Positions 24,013-32,624 of a stretch of 50,980 bases of DNA are shown piece by piece. Source of the DNA: Pseudomonas viridiflava (GTDB lineage: Bacteria > Pseudomonadota > Gammaproteobacteria > Pseudomonadales > Pseudomonadaceae); NCBI RefSeq assembly GCF_900590885.1, contig NZ_UUON01000049.1, forward strand, positions 1 through 50,980. Reading direction: 5' to 3'. The position numbers were made by a program, and so were the translations under genes. Every line of letters begins with the position of its first letter. Positions within the stretch are counted from its first letter, which is position 1. The notes beneath the pieces were generated by a model. It saw nothing but the letters and a program-made list of their open reading frames with translations, was not told the DNA's origin and did no database searches.

Positions 24013-24116
24013 TGTGGGAGGGGGCTTGCCCCCGATGGGGGTGTGTCAGCAAAAAATCTGTAACTGACCCACTGCAATCGGGGGCAAGCCCCCTCCCACA
24101 TAAGCCCCTCCCACAT
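24013..24116. repeat. REP pair plus a partial third unit
   Basis: Two inverted REP units (TGTGGGAGGGGGCTTGCCCC, and the inverse ending CCCACA at 24100), followed by a second short CCCCTCCCACATT at 24104-24116. It lies inside the ABC operon between the binding-protein gene and the phosphodiesterase gene. Confidence 0.9.
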
Positions 24117-24142
24117 TGGATCTGCACTGCAGATCCAATGTG
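24112..24142 (-). other. 31-bp perfect inverted repeat behind the binding-protein gene
   Basis: Two 15-base arms (CACATTGGATCTGCA and its exact complement) flank a single C. It lies 10 bases after the binding-protein stop. Without a T run it is more likely an mRNA-protecting or partial-termination hairpin that keeps binding-protein message above that of the downstream genes, as in maltose operons. Confidence 0.65.
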
Positions 24143-24152
24143 GATGGCCGGC

Positions 24153-25229
24153 TTACTTCATTTCTACGATGACCTGCTCGTTCCACAGTTGCGGCAGCTT
24201 CTTGGACGTGGCTTCCCAGGCATCCGCGTCCTTGATCGGCTGCGGGTTCGCCTTGGTGTACTGCTCGCCCGGGATCAGGTTCTTGGCGATTTCGGCCGGC
24301 AGTTTCAGGTCGGTTTCCGCGCGGATCGGGCGCGCATTGCCCTTGGCCAGGTTGAGTTGGCCGGCATCGCTGAAGATGTACTCGCGGGTCAGCTTGGCGG
24401 CGTTCGGGTGCTTGGCGTATTTGTTGATGATGGTGGTGTAGCCGGATTTCACCGAGCCGTCCGACGGGATCAGCACCACATAGTCATCCGGGTTGGCCAT
24501 CTTGGCTTTGTAGCTCAGGCCGTTGAAGTCCCAGACGATGCCCACTTCGACTTCGCCTTTTTCCATGGTGGCGATGGTCGGGTTGGACAGGCCGAGACGA
24601 CCTTGCTGGGCGATCTTGGTGAAGAATTGCAGGCCGGGAGCGATATTTTTCTCATCACCTTTGTTGGCGATGGCGGCGGCGAGTACGGCGTTGGACGCTT
24701 GGGCGGCGGTGCTTACATCACCGACGGAAACCTTGTATTTGCCGGTCAGCAGATCCGCCCAGCTGGTGGGCACGTCGGAACCGTGCAGCAGCTTCTTGTT
24801 GACGATAAAGGCGATGGTGCCGGTGTAGGCCAGGGCCCAGTGGCCGTCTTTGTCTTTGGCCCAATCCGGCACCGAAGCCCAGGTGGACGGTTTGTACGGC
24901 TGGGTGACTTCCTGCTTCACCGCAATCGGGCCGAAGGCCGCGCCCACGTCGCCGATATCGGCGCTGGCGTTGTCTTTTTCGGCTTTGAACTTGGCGATTT
25001 CCTGCGCCGAGCTCATGTCGGTGTCGATGTGCTTGAGGCCGTAGGTCTTGGCCAGGTCGTCCCAGGTGCCTTTCCAGTTGGCCCAGTCATCGGGCATGCC
25101 GACGCTGTTCACGGCGCCTTCAGTCTTGGCGGCAGCTTCAAGGGTTTTTAGATCGGTATCAGCAGCCATGGCGGCGGTGCACATGGCAATGGTCGAGCCT
25201 AACAGTGATGCCAGGAAAAGCTGTTTCAT
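24153..25229 (-). CDS. Periplasmic substrate-binding protein of the ABC importer
   Basis: A 358-residue binding protein of the type II family (spermidine/iron/2-aminoethylphosphonate group). Residues 1-22 form a signal peptide (MKQLFLASLLGSTIAMCTAA, cleaved after AMA). The body shows DIGDVGAAFGP and WALAYTGTIAFIVN, two typical hinge regions of this fold. The ligand cannot be read from the sequence; the phosphatase-like genes in the operon point to a phosphorus compound. It is the first gene of the operon, divergent from the GntR regulator, and a GntR-type operator lies 58 bases upstream. Confidence 0.9.
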   Translation of the reverse strand: MKQLFLASLLGSTIAMCTAAMAADTDLKTLEAAAKTEGAVNSVGMPDDWANWKGTWDDLAKTYGLKHIDTDMSSAQEIAKFKAEKDNASADIGDVGAAFGPIAVKQEVTQPYKPSTWASVPDWAKDKDGHWALAYTGTIAFIVNKKLLHGSDVPTSWADLLTGKYKVSVGDVSTAAQASNAVLAAAIANKGDEKNIAPGLQFFTKIAQQGRLGLSNPTIATMEKGEVEVGIVWDFNGLSYKAKMANPDDYVVLIPSDGSVKSGYTTIINKYAKHPNAAKLTREYIFSDAGQLNLAKGNARPIRAETDLKLPAEIAKNLIPGEQYTKANPQPIKDADAWEATSKKLPQLWNEQVIVEMK

Positions 25230-25286
25230 CCGAAGCTCCTTTGGGCGTATTCAACGCTGCGTTTTTTTCGACGTTTGCGGTGGTGT

Positions 25287-25298
25287 TGGTCTAGGTCA
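25287..25298. promoter_or_regulatory. GntR/HutC-type operator before the binding-protein gene
   Basis: TGGTCTAGGTCA matches the palindromic HutC/DasR-type operator TGGTCTAGACCA at 10 of 12 positions. It lies 58 bases upstream of the binding-protein start. Confidence 0.55.
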
Positions 25299-25553
25299 GC
25301 AATACCTGAGCCAATCTAGGCTCGATGGATGACAGTTTCATGTCGATGTCGTTTTTGAAGTGCTGATGTCGCTCAGCACAGACTCAGCGTAGACCATGCC
25401 AAAGTGCCCGCAGGCCTTGGACTTGGCCGATGTATTGCAGGGTGTGCTGTGGGGCACGACGCGGACTGTCATCTGTCGGTCATCTGTAATGCCTAGGCTG
25501 GCATGCAACGGCCGAAGCCCGAATACCGCGCGTTTTGTGCACCTGAACGGTGC

Positions 25554-25565
25554 TGGTCTAGTCCA
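25554..25565. promoter_or_regulatory. GntR/HutC-type operator before the regulator gene
   Basis: TGGTCTAGTCCA matches TGGTCTAGACCA at 11 of 12 positions and lies 14 bases before the regulator's ATG, which suggests autoregulation. Confidence 0.6.
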
Positions 25566-25579
25566 GAAAGGTAACGTTG

Positions 25580-26293
25580 ATGCGTGATGAGGCAATCAAG
25601 GCGGTGACCTCCATCGGCCTGGCGCTGCAAGAGCAGATCGACCACGGCCTGTTGCCGCCTGCAAGCAAACTGCCGGCCGAGCGCAAACTCAGCGAGTTGT
25701 TTGGTACCACTCGCATTACCGTGCGGGAAGCCTTGTTACAACTCGAGGCCCAAGGCCAGATTTATCGCGAGGAGCGCCGTGGCTGGTTCGTTTCGCCGCC
25801 CCGGCTGGCCTACAACCTGATGCAGCGCAGTCACTTCCACGCGATGGTCACCGACCAGGGGCGGGTGGCCTCGACCGAAGTGATCTCGGCACGGTTGCAG
25901 CCGGCATCGGCGGCGGTGTGTGCGTGGTTGCAGTTGCCGGCGTTGTCCAGCGTGATCCAGATCTGCCGGGGTCGGCGGATTGATGGGCGGTTGGTGCTGT
26001 ATGTGGAGCACTACCTGAACCCGCAGTATTTTCCGGGGATTCTTGAGTGCGATCTGAATCAGTCGATGACCGAGCTGTATGCGCGTAAATACGATGTGCA
26101 TTACGGGCGGGTGCGTTTTGAGATTGTGCCGACATCACTGCCGGTGGAGGCCGCCGCCGCGTTGCGCGTGTCGGTGGGCAGCCCAGGCTTGCGCATTGCG
26201 CGGGTCAACTATGACCAGCACCAGCGGTTGATCGATTGTGACCTTGAGTTCTGGCGGCATGATGCGATTCATGTCGGCGTCGATGTGGTTTAG
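25580..26293 (+). CDS. GntR-family regulator, HutC/UTRA type
   Basis: A 237-residue regulator. The winged HTH covers about residues 1-72 (LLPPASKLPAERKLSELFGT, then TRITVREALLQLE). The C-terminal UTRA domain (about 95-235) binds a small effector. The ATG at 25580 has AAGG 9 bases upstream and is preferred over the TTG just before it. It faces the ABC operon and has a TGGTCTAG-type site at each end of the shared control region, so it most likely represses the operon until the transported compound or a derivative is present. Confidence 0.9.
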   Translation: MRDEAIKAVTSIGLALQEQIDHGLLPPASKLPAERKLSELFGTTRITVREALLQLEAQGQIYREERRGWFVSPPRLAYNLMQRSHFHAMVTDQGRVASTEVISARLQPASAAVCAWLQLPALSSVIQICRGRRIDGRLVLYVEHYLNPQYFPGILECDLNQSMTELYARKYDVHYGRVRFEIVPTSLPVEAAAALRVSVGSPGLRIARVNYDQHQRLIDCDLEFWRHDAIHVGVDVV

Positions 26294-26322
26294 CCCTGAT
26301 GCACCACAATCCAATGTGCCAA

Positions 26323-26365
26323 TGTGGGAGGGGGCAAGGCGAATCGTCGCACCGCCCCTGCCACA
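26323..26365. repeat. Single REP unit of the long variant
   Basis: TGTGGGAGGGGGCAAG pairs in outline with CCCCTGCCACA. The middle carries GCGAATCGTCGCACCGCCCC, a module absent from the ordinary REPs here but present in the pair at 38272. It sits 11 bases after the end of fpvF. Confidence 0.75.
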
Positions 26366-26375
26366 TTTGGATGTG

Positions 26376-27341
26376 TCAGTCAGTGGAGAGGGTTTTGATC
26401 ACCTGGTCTACATTGGTTTCCAGCTCCGCCACCGGCTCCGGCCCATCTATATTCAGCACCAGCAGCTTCGACCCGCCTGCGCTCACAGCCGCCTTCACCG
26501 CCTCACTCGGCTGACGATGGTGCAGCACCACCGCCACGTCGTTGTCCTTCAACTCCGTGGTGAGTTTCTGTAACGCCTCAGGCGTCCATTCTGCATCGGG
26601 CCGTGCATCGGTGCTGAGCACTTCCAGGTTCAAGCTGCTGATCAGATACGCGAAGTGATCGCTCAAACTCACCACGCTCAGGTTATCGGCTTTGGCCAGC
26701 CGCGCTTCGCTGTCGGCGGTGAGCTTGAGCAGGCGTTGCTTGAGCGCGGCCAGGTTGGCGTCGATTGTTGGCTTGGCGCCCGGGGCCATGCGGCTCAGGT
26801 CGGCAGCCAGTACATCGGCCATGCGTCCCATGTTGTTGCTCGATTGCCAGGGCTGGCTGTTCAGCCCGTCGGTGATGCCAGGTTGCACGGCGATGCCGGG
26901 CAAGCCCCCATCCACCGGGCGCGCAGCGTCAATCTCGACGATACGGATATTGCTGCGCCGCGCCACCGGGTACAGCGGGTCATCCGCCCACAACGAACGC
27001 AGGCCGATGGCGGCGTCGGCGTCCTGGGCCAAGGTGTTCAGCGCCGGGGCGCCTCGGCCGGTGAAGTACGACACTTGCCGCGAGCCCGGCAGGTTGGCCG
27101 GTGCGGCGCGTTCCAGCTGCACGTCGGTACCTTTGAGCAGTACCTCGGCCAGACCATAGGTGATCGGCAGCGAGGCCAGCACTTTGACCGGCTTTACGGT
27201 CTTGGCCTGGCTCAACGCGGCATGGCCCAGGCCATTGGTGGCGATGAAGTCCCGGGGTTGAAAGCCATCCACGGCAGCCAGTGCCGAGGTGCTGATCAAA
27301 CATGCGATGGCCAGGGCCAGTGGGCGAAAAACAGGGCGCAT
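26376..27341 (-). CDS. fpvF: FpvF, periplasmic pyoverdine-binding protein
   Basis: A 321-residue protein of the metal-binding-protein (ZnuA/FpvC) fold with a signal peptide (about residues 1-22, ending STSALA). Compared with FpvC it lacks a clear set of metal-binding His residues. In P. aeruginosa FpvF binds pyoverdine and ferri-pyoverdine and works with FpvC in the periplasm. The ATG at 27341 shares a base with the fpvE stop (TAATG). It is the last gene of the fpvGHJKCDEF series. Confidence 0.85.
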   Translation of the reverse strand: MRPVFRPLALAIACLISTSALAAVDGFQPRDFIATNGLGHAALSQAKTVKPVKVLASLPITYGLAEVLLKGTDVQLERAAPANLPGSRQVSYFTGRGAPALNTLAQDADAAIGLRSLWADDPLYPVARRSNIRIVEIDAARPVDGGLPGIAVQPGITDGLNSQPWQSSNNMGRMADVLAADLSRMAPGAKPTIDANLAALKQRLLKLTADSEARLAKADNLSVVSLSDHFAYLISSLNLEVLSTDARPDAEWTPEALQKLTTELKDNDVAVVLHHRQPSEAVKAAVSAGGSKLLVLNIDGPEPVAELETNVDQVIKTLSTD

Positions 27342-28240
27342 TATCCAAGGTTCCCTTTGAGGCTGGGCACGGTGCCGCGCGCGATGGCGGCAAAGGCGAA
27401 GGCGATACCGGCGACCAGAATAATCGCGGCACCGGAGGGGATAGGCAGGTCGAAAATGATCGGCAGCAGGATCCCGCACAAGGTGCTGACGGTGGCAATC
27501 ACCACCGAAATCCAGAAGAAGCCCTTGAGCGACTGGCTCAGCAGGCGTGCCGCTGCAGCTGGAATCACCAGCAGCGCACCCACCAGGATCGCGCCGATGA
27601 CCTTGACCGCCGCCACGGTGATCAGCGTCACCAGGATCACGAAAAGATAATCCAGGGTCTTCACCGCCACCCCGCGCACCGCCGCCAGCTGCGGGTTGAA
27701 GCTGGCGAGCATGATGCGGTTGTACAGCGGCAGCGCCAGGGCCATCACCAGCGAGCCGACAATCGCCAGCACCAGTAGGTCATTGCCGTTGACCGTCAGC
27801 ACCGAGCCAAACAGCACGTTCTCGAGGATGTGCACGTTGATCTTGCCCGCGAGGATCAGCAGCAGGCTCGCGCCCAACGCCAGCGACACCGACAGGAACA
27901 CGCCGATCAAGGTATCCGGCGCCAGGCCTGTGCGGTTGCGCAGGTAGTTGAGCAGGATGCCGAACAGCAGGCAGTAGCCGAACAGGCTGCCGTAAGGCCC
28001 GGTGTAGGGTTCCCCGAGCAGGATGCCCACGGCCACGCCGGTCAGCGCCGCATGGCCGACCGCTTCGGAGAAAAACGCAAAGCGCTTGACCACCACCAGC
28101 GTGCCCAGGCCGCCCAGCACCGGGCCGATCAGCAGGCCGGCGAGCAGGGCGTTGACCACAAAACCATAGGCCAGCGCCTCCGGCAGGTAACCGGACGAGG
28201 CCCAGCCCTGGACCATCAGGCGAAACGCTTCATAACTCAT
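27341..28240 (-). CDS. fpvE: FpvE, ABC-3 family metal permease
   Basis: A 299-residue permease with about eight hydrophobic segments, of the zinc/manganese/iron ABC-3 family. Family signatures include VVKRFAFFSEAVGHAALTGV near residues 48-67. With FpvD it imports the ferrous iron freed from pyoverdine. Its ATG overlaps the fpvD stop by four bases. Confidence 0.9.
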   Translation of the reverse strand: MSYEAFRLMVQGWASSGYLPEALAYGFVVNALLAGLLIGPVLGGLGTLVVVKRFAFFSEAVGHAALTGVAVGILLGEPYTGPYGSLFGYCLLFGILLNYLRNRTGLAPDTLIGVFLSVSLALGASLLLILAGKINVHILENVLFGSVLTVNGNDLLVLAIVGSLVMALALPLYNRIMLASFNPQLAAVRGVAVKTLDYLFVILVTLITVAAVKVIGAILVGALLVIPAAAARLLSQSLKGFFWISVVIATVSTLCGILLPIIFDLPIPSGAAIILVAGIAFAFAAIARGTVPSLKGNLG

Positions 28241-28983
28241 TGCGCCGGGCTCCGAGGGTGGGTGGAAAACAGGGTCAGCAGGCGGTCCGGGGTCAGCGCC
28301 TCTTTGGGTGTGGCGTCGAACAGCACGCGGCGGTTCAGCCCGGTCACACGGTCGGCCAGGCGGCCCACGGCTTCCAGGTCATGTTCGATCCACAGCACGG
28401 TGATCCCGGCCAGGCGCCAGTCATTGAGCAAGCGTTCGAACACCTGGATACCGGCTTCATCGAGGGCCGACATCGGTTCATCCAGCACCAGCAGTTGTGG
28501 TGCCGGGATCAGGCCCTGGGCCAGCAGCACACGCTGGCGCTCACCACCGGACAGCGCGCCCATGCGCCGCTTGCGCTTGTCCTGCATGCCGACCCGTTCC
28601 AAAGCTTCGCCAATCGCGGCGGCATAGTGTTTGGACAGGCCAAGGAACGCCGGACGCCGCTGGCACATGGCGGCCATGAAATCGTCGACGGTCATCGGCA
28701 AACCACGGTCGAACTCCAGCGCTTGCGGCACATAACCGATGGTGCCGGGCGTGACCGGCCAGTGCAGGCTCAACTGCCCCTGGTGTGGCGTTTGCCCCAG
28801 CAGGGTCTTGATCAGCGAGCTTTTGCCGCCGCCGTTGGGGCCGACCAGCGCATGGATGCTGCCCGGTTGGACCTGGAAACTCACACCGTCGAGGATCACG
28901 GTGCGGCCCAGGGTCAGCGAGACCTTGTCGAAGTCGAGGGTCGGGCCGACGCTGGCGACGGTCAGTTGTTCGGCTGCGGTCAT
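28237..28983 (-). CDS. fpvD: FpvD, ABC-type metal transporter ATPase
   Basis: A 248-residue ATPase with Walker A GPNGGGKSS, signature LSGGERQRVLLAQGL, Walker B LLVLDEPMSALD and the switch His in WIEHDLEAV. It drives the FpvE channel. Both ends overlap neighbours by four bases, so the stoichiometry of the complex is probably set by coupled translation. Confidence 0.92.
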   Translation of the reverse strand: MTAAEQLTVASVGPTLDFDKVSLTLGRTVILDGVSFQVQPGSIHALVGPNGGGKSSLIKTLLGQTPHQGQLSLHWPVTPGTIGYVPQALEFDRGLPMTVDDFMAAMCQRRPAFLGLSKHYAAAIGEALERVGMQDKRKRRMGALSGGERQRVLLAQGLIPAPQLLVLDEPMSALDEAGIQVFERLLNDWRLAGITVLWIEHDLEAVGRLADRVTGLNRRVLFDATPKEALTPDRLLTLFSTHPRSPAQ

Positions 28984-29900
28984 GCGCCCGACTCCTGAAT
29001 CGCCCGGACCACGGTGTTGAGGTTGCCGGTCATTTCCACTTCGTACTTTTCAGCGCTGTATTCGCCATAGGAAATATGCGACAGCGGGTACAGTTTGACC
29101 CCGGATTCACGCTGGATGGTGTCGACGTAGGTGGACGGGAAGTCCATCTCCGAGAAGATCACCTTCACGTCCAGGGCACGTAGCTCGTCGATGGTTTTCT
29201 TCAGCTGGCTGGGGCTGGGCTCGATGCCGTGTGCCGGTTCGACCACCGCCGTGACTTCCAGGCCAAACTCGCGCAGCAGGTAATCGTAGGCGGCGTGCAC
29301 CGTGGCCACGCGCAGGTCCGGGTTGGGTGCACTGGTCAACTTGGCCAGGGCGTCGGCACGCATCTGGCGCAGGCGTTTGCCGTAGGCGCGGGCGTTCTGG
29401 GTGTAGGTCTTGGCGTTGTCCGGGTCGAGTTTGCCGAGTTCGCGGGCGATGTTGTTGACCTGGGCAATCGACGCGCTGATCGACAGGAAGGTGTGCGGGT
29501 TGACCACCTTGCCCGCGCCGCGCGCGGCGTTACCGGTGGCGGCCAGCAATGGCACGTTGGCGTTGGCTTCGATCACCGGGATATCCGGACGCTCGCTGGT
29601 GGCGATCATGCGGTCGGCGAAATCGTCATGGCCGACGCCGTTGAGCACGATCACGTCGAGGGTGCCGATACGCTTGATGTCTTCGGCGCGGGGCTCGTAG
29701 GCGTGGGGGTTGAAACCCGCCGGGATCAACGGCACCACTTCGGCCTTGTCGCCGACGATATTGGCTACGTAGCTGTAATACGGGTGCAGGGTGATGCCGA
29801 TGCGCAGGCGTTTGGCGGCCTCGGCGTTAGCAAGCGGAGCGAGCATCAGGCTGAGCAAACTGACCAGCAACAGGCGCAACAGGGGCGATGAAATAGACAT
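28980..29900 (-). CDS. fpvC: FpvC, periplasmic metal-binding protein
   Basis: A 306-residue ZnuA-like binding protein. A signal peptide runs to about residue 26 (cleaved after ANA). Likely metal ligands are His in GFNPHAYEP, His in VVNPHTFLS, and acidic residues further on (FSEMDFPS). In P. aeruginosa FpvC receives Fe(II) after reduction of ferri-pyoverdine and hands it to FpvDE. The ATG at 29900 is used; the frame runs 17 codons higher but into the end of fpvK. Confidence 0.9.
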   Translation of the reverse strand: MSISSPLLRLLLVSLLSLMLAPLANAEAAKRLRIGITLHPYYSYVANIVGDKAEVVPLIPAGFNPHAYEPRAEDIKRIGTLDVIVLNGVGHDDFADRMIATSERPDIPVIEANANVPLLAATGNAARGAGKVVNPHTFLSISASIAQVNNIARELGKLDPDNAKTYTQNARAYGKRLRQMRADALAKLTSAPNPDLRVATVHAAYDYLLREFGLEVTAVVEPAHGIEPSPSQLKKTIDELRALDVKVIFSEMDFPSTYVDTIQRESGVKLYPLSHISYGEYSAEKYEVEMTGNLNTVVRAIQESGA

Positions 29901-29919
29901 GGGCAATCGGTCTTCTCGT

Positions 29920-30477
29920 TCAGTGACGGTGCTGGCGGGTAACGCCGGCATCGAATTGCGCGACCACCTGCTGCCAGCCGGCTGCGATCAGCGCCTGGTC
30001 AGTGAGGTCGGAGGGGGCGGCCAGGTTGGCTTGGCGGTTGAGCCAGATATCCGGCTCGGGGCCGACGCGCATCAGCAGCGAACCGCTGGTGGCCGGTGCC
30101 TGGCTCAAGCCCAGGTAGGCCGAGGGCGCCAGCAGTTGCCAGCGATGGTCGCCACGGCTGACCGAGCTGGCGTCCCTGGCGAAGGGCGCAAAACCTTCTT
30201 CGGCCAGTTGCTCGGGGGTGGGCAGGGCGTTCTGCTCCTGCTGCAGCAGGTGGATTTCATCCAGAGTCACCCGCAGGTCGGCGTAGATGCCTTGCTCGGA
30301 AGCGCTGAGATCGCGGCGGGCGTCCAGTTGGTGGCTGGGCACGGCGGCCACCTCCTGGGATTCGCCGTGCAGCGCCACCACCGTGCCGGCCACGGCGAGG
30401 ATGATCAGGCACAACAGCAGCACGTAGAGGGTTTCATGCCCGGCACCGGCGGGGCGTACAACCTGGGTGGTAGTCAT
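29920..30477 (-). CDS. fpvK: FpvK, inner-membrane protein (DUF6162)
   Basis: A 185-residue protein with one hydrophobic helix near residues 16-36 and a periplasmic helical domain. It matches the family listed as DUF6162 that accompanies FpvG. In P. aeruginosa FpvJ, FpvK and FpvC form complexes with FpvG and FpvH and raise the reduction of ferri-pyoverdine. It overlaps fpvJ by four bases. Confidence 0.85.
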   Translation of the reverse strand: MTTTQVVRPAGAGHETLYVLLLCLIILAVAGTVVALHGESQEVAAVPSHQLDARRDLSASEQGIYADLRVTLDEIHLLQQEQNALPTPEQLAEEGFAPFARDASSVSRGDHRWQLLAPSAYLGLSQAPATSGSLLMRVGPEPDIWLNRQANLAAPSDLTDQALIAAGWQQVVAQFDAGVTRQHRH

Positions 30478-30797
30478 TGCGCCTGGATATCCGCTTGGTC
30501 GATTTCCACTACGTGGCCGGGGCCGGCATCAAACAGCACATAGAACTCGGCGGCGGGCTTCTTGAAGGTCAGGGTCGAATCCTCGCCCAGCTTGCCGGGC
30601 ACCAGGATGGTTTCGTCGTAGCCGATCACATCCAGGGTCACGCCGGGCGCGCCGCTGCCATCGGAGAAACCGCCTTTGCACTGGATCTGCTCGCCGGGGA
30701 TTTCCTTGCACTCGCACATCGGGTTGTGGGCAAAGGCGGTGCCGCTCAAACCGGCGCAAAGCAACAGCGCGGCGCGGGTCAGACGCTTGAAAGTCAT
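30474..30797 (-). CDS. fpvJ: FpvJ, small periplasmic protein
   Basis: A 107-residue protein with a signal peptide (MTFKRLTRAALLLCAGLSGT, cleaved after AFA) and a small beta-rich body. Three cysteines lie in CECKEIPGEQIQCKGG. It belongs to the conserved fpvGHJK set and is thought to assist transfer of iron from pyoverdine. Starts and stops overlap both neighbours by four bases. Confidence 0.85.
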   Translation of the reverse strand: MTFKRLTRAALLLCAGLSGTAFAHNPMCECKEIPGEQIQCKGGFSDGSGAPGVTLDVIGYDETILVPGKLGEDSTLTFKKPAAEFYVLFDAGPGHVVEIDQADIQAQ

Positions 30798-31330
30798 GGT
30801 TTAACTCCTTGCTTGTTCAGCCAGGCAATGGTGGCAGGCGAGGCCTGGCTCAGCGGGATGGAACCCTGGTGCATGGTGCCGTCCCAGCCTTCCATGGTGA
30901 CCCACAGTTCGGCGTCGGCAGGCGTGCGTTCCGGCACCGGCAGGGCTGCGCCCATGCGGTACGGGGTGCCGAAGAAAATCACCCCGGCGGCGCGCAGGCT
31001 GCGTGGCTTGCCGATGCGCAGGTAGGTGGCCTTGACCTGGTCGGCGCAGGTGTCGCACAGGGCGGCGTTGAAGAATTTCATCGGGCCAGCCGGGTCGGGG
31101 CTCGGGCCTTCGTTGCGGAATTCGGCGAGCTTGATGCTCCAGGGCCCCACCTGCACGTCCCCCGCCAGGCGTTCGCCGAGGCCGGTGTCGCCGCGAAACA
31201 GTGCGGCGTCGGCAAAGTACTTGGGCATAAAGCCCAGGGGCACCAGCAACAGCAGCACATTGATATGAAAGCGCCATTTCAGCCAGAAGGCCCGCAGCGG
31301 TGATGGCGGTTTGGCAGCGACCTTGCTCAT
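30794..31330 (-). CDS. fpvH: FpvH, inner-membrane anchored protein
   Basis: A 178-residue protein with one N-terminal helix (about residues 18-38) and a periplasmic body containing LCDTCADQVKATYLR, a CxxC pair. In databases relatives often carry the name thiamine pyrophosphate-binding protein, which the sequence does not support. FpvH is part of the reduction complex with FpvG in P. aeruginosa. The ATG overlaps the fpvG stop. Confidence 0.85.
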   Translation of the reverse strand: MSKVAAKPPSPLRAFWLKWRFHINVLLLLVPLGFMPKYFADAALFRGDTGLGERLAGDVQVGPWSIKLAEFRNEGPSPDPAGPMKFFNAALCDTCADQVKATYLRIGKPRSLRAAGVIFFGTPYRMGAALPVPERTPADAELWVTMEGWDGTMHQGSIPLSQASPATIAWLNKQGVKP

Positions 31331-32529
31331 GGGTTGACCTCCGAGGTTTCAGCCTGCATGGCCGGTTGGGCCGCAGGCGCGCGTTGGGTCTTGGCTTCGC
31401 GCTTGAGGGCGTTGAGGGTGGCCAGGGCCGTGCGTTTGGTCCAGATCAGCAGGCCGCTCAGCACCATCATGCTCATGATCAGGCCGAAGAATGCCCAGAT
31501 CAGCTTGACCCAGATGCCCCCGAAGTCACCGGTGTGCAACGGGCGCATGGACTCGGTGACGAACTCCAGCTTGGAGCGGTCGGACAGCAGGTGCGCCGCC
31601 GCGACCTCACCGTCATACGGGTTGATCTGTGCGGTCTGGTACATCAGCGGGTACCAGCCCCGGCCGCCGATCTGCAGGTGGCTGTAGGCGTTGAGCGGGA
31701 GGCTGATGAAGCTTGCCTCCAGGCCAGGAATACGCTGGGTGGCGATCCTGATCGCCTCATCCACCGCAATCATCGGCGAGGGCACGCCCGGGGCAGACAT
31801 CGGCACCTTCTCCCGAGCGATCACCGGAATGACCGGCTCGGTGGAGATGGAAATCTGGTTGTCGCCCAGGATCGCGCGGATCAGGAACCAGATGCCGGTC
31901 ACGGAAATCACCGCGATAAACCAGATCGACCAGATACCGCTCAACCGGTGGAAATCGCCCCAGAAGATTCGCGCCCCATGGCGAATGCGCAAGGTTGGGC
32001 GCAGGAAGCCCTTCCAGAAACGCTTGTACACCACCAGCCCGGTGACCAGTGACGCCAGCAGCGGGATGCCCAGCGCCGACACCAGGTACCAGCCCCAGCT
32101 GTAGCCGTTGGTGAATGGCACCAGCCACCAGCCATGCAGGGCGCGGGTAAAGGCCTGGAAGTTGAAGGACGGGCTGATGCCCTGGATGGACCCGGTGTAG
32201 GGGTTGACGTAGACCTCGACGGAGCGCCCGTCCGGGTAGCTGAGGTCGACACTGAGGGCAAAGTGCGATTCGTCCGGGCGGCTGATCGACTGTACGATCA
32301 CCTGGGGCTCTTCGCGCTTGATGGCGGCGAGCACCTGGTCGTAACTCAGCAGCTCGGCGTCATCCGAGGGTTTGCTCGCGCGGATGTCCGGGTTGGCCAG
32401 CCAGACGATCTCCTGGCTCACCACCGCCAGGGTGCCGGTGACGCAGACGATCAGTACAAAGAACCAGATGGGCAACGCCAGCCAGCTATGTACGAGAAAC
32501 CAGAGTTTGGAGCGTGACTTCTTCGACAT
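31327..32529 (-). CDS. fpvG: FpvG, PepSY-type inner-membrane ferri-pyoverdine reductase
   Basis: A 400-residue PepSY-TM protein with about four helices (first at residues 13-38) and two periplasmic PepSY regions. FpvG of P. aeruginosa reduces Fe(III) in ferri-pyoverdine, which frees iron without destroying the siderophore. Conserved His within and near the helices (for example FHRLSGIWSIWF) may bind haem. First gene of the operon; a Fur-box-like sequence lies about 95 bases upstream. Confidence 0.9.
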   Translation of the reverse strand: MSKKSRSKLWFLVHSWLALPIWFFVLIVCVTGTLAVVSQEIVWLANPDIRASKPSDDAELLSYDQVLAAIKREEPQVIVQSISRPDESHFALSVDLSYPDGRSVEVYVNPYTGSIQGISPSFNFQAFTRALHGWWLVPFTNGYSWGWYLVSALGIPLLASLVTGLVVYKRFWKGFLRPTLRIRHGARIFWGDFHRLSGIWSIWFIAVISVTGIWFLIRAILGDNQISISTEPVIPVIAREKVPMSAPGVPSPMIAVDEAIRIATQRIPGLEASFISLPLNAYSHLQIGGRGWYPLMYQTAQINPYDGEVAAAHLLSDRSKLEFVTESMRPLHTGDFGGIWVKLIWAFFGLIMSMMVLSGLLIWTKRTALATLNALKREAKTQRAPAAQPAMQAETSEVNP

Positions 32530-32624
32530 GTGAATGAGGGTCTTGATCGGAGGGGGGCGATGGAGGCCCGGAAAAGGCCGGTCGTAGCTTTTGCTGACGC
32601 GACGGGCTGTATCTAAGTTAAGAC

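Larger units (their letters stand above)
25230..25579. other. Divergent control region of the ABC operon and its regulator
   Basis: It contains TGGTCTAG-type sites at 25287-25298 and 25554-25565, plus a half-site TAGACCA at 25390-25396. No gene is seen. The spread of sites over 280 bp would allow looping by a dimeric GntR protein. Confidence 0.6.

Noticed and set aside
23951..24127. Longer N terminus for the phosphodiesterase
   Set aside because: The extra residues are translation of the REP sequence (GRGLAP and RGQAPSHIF patterns, typical of REP).
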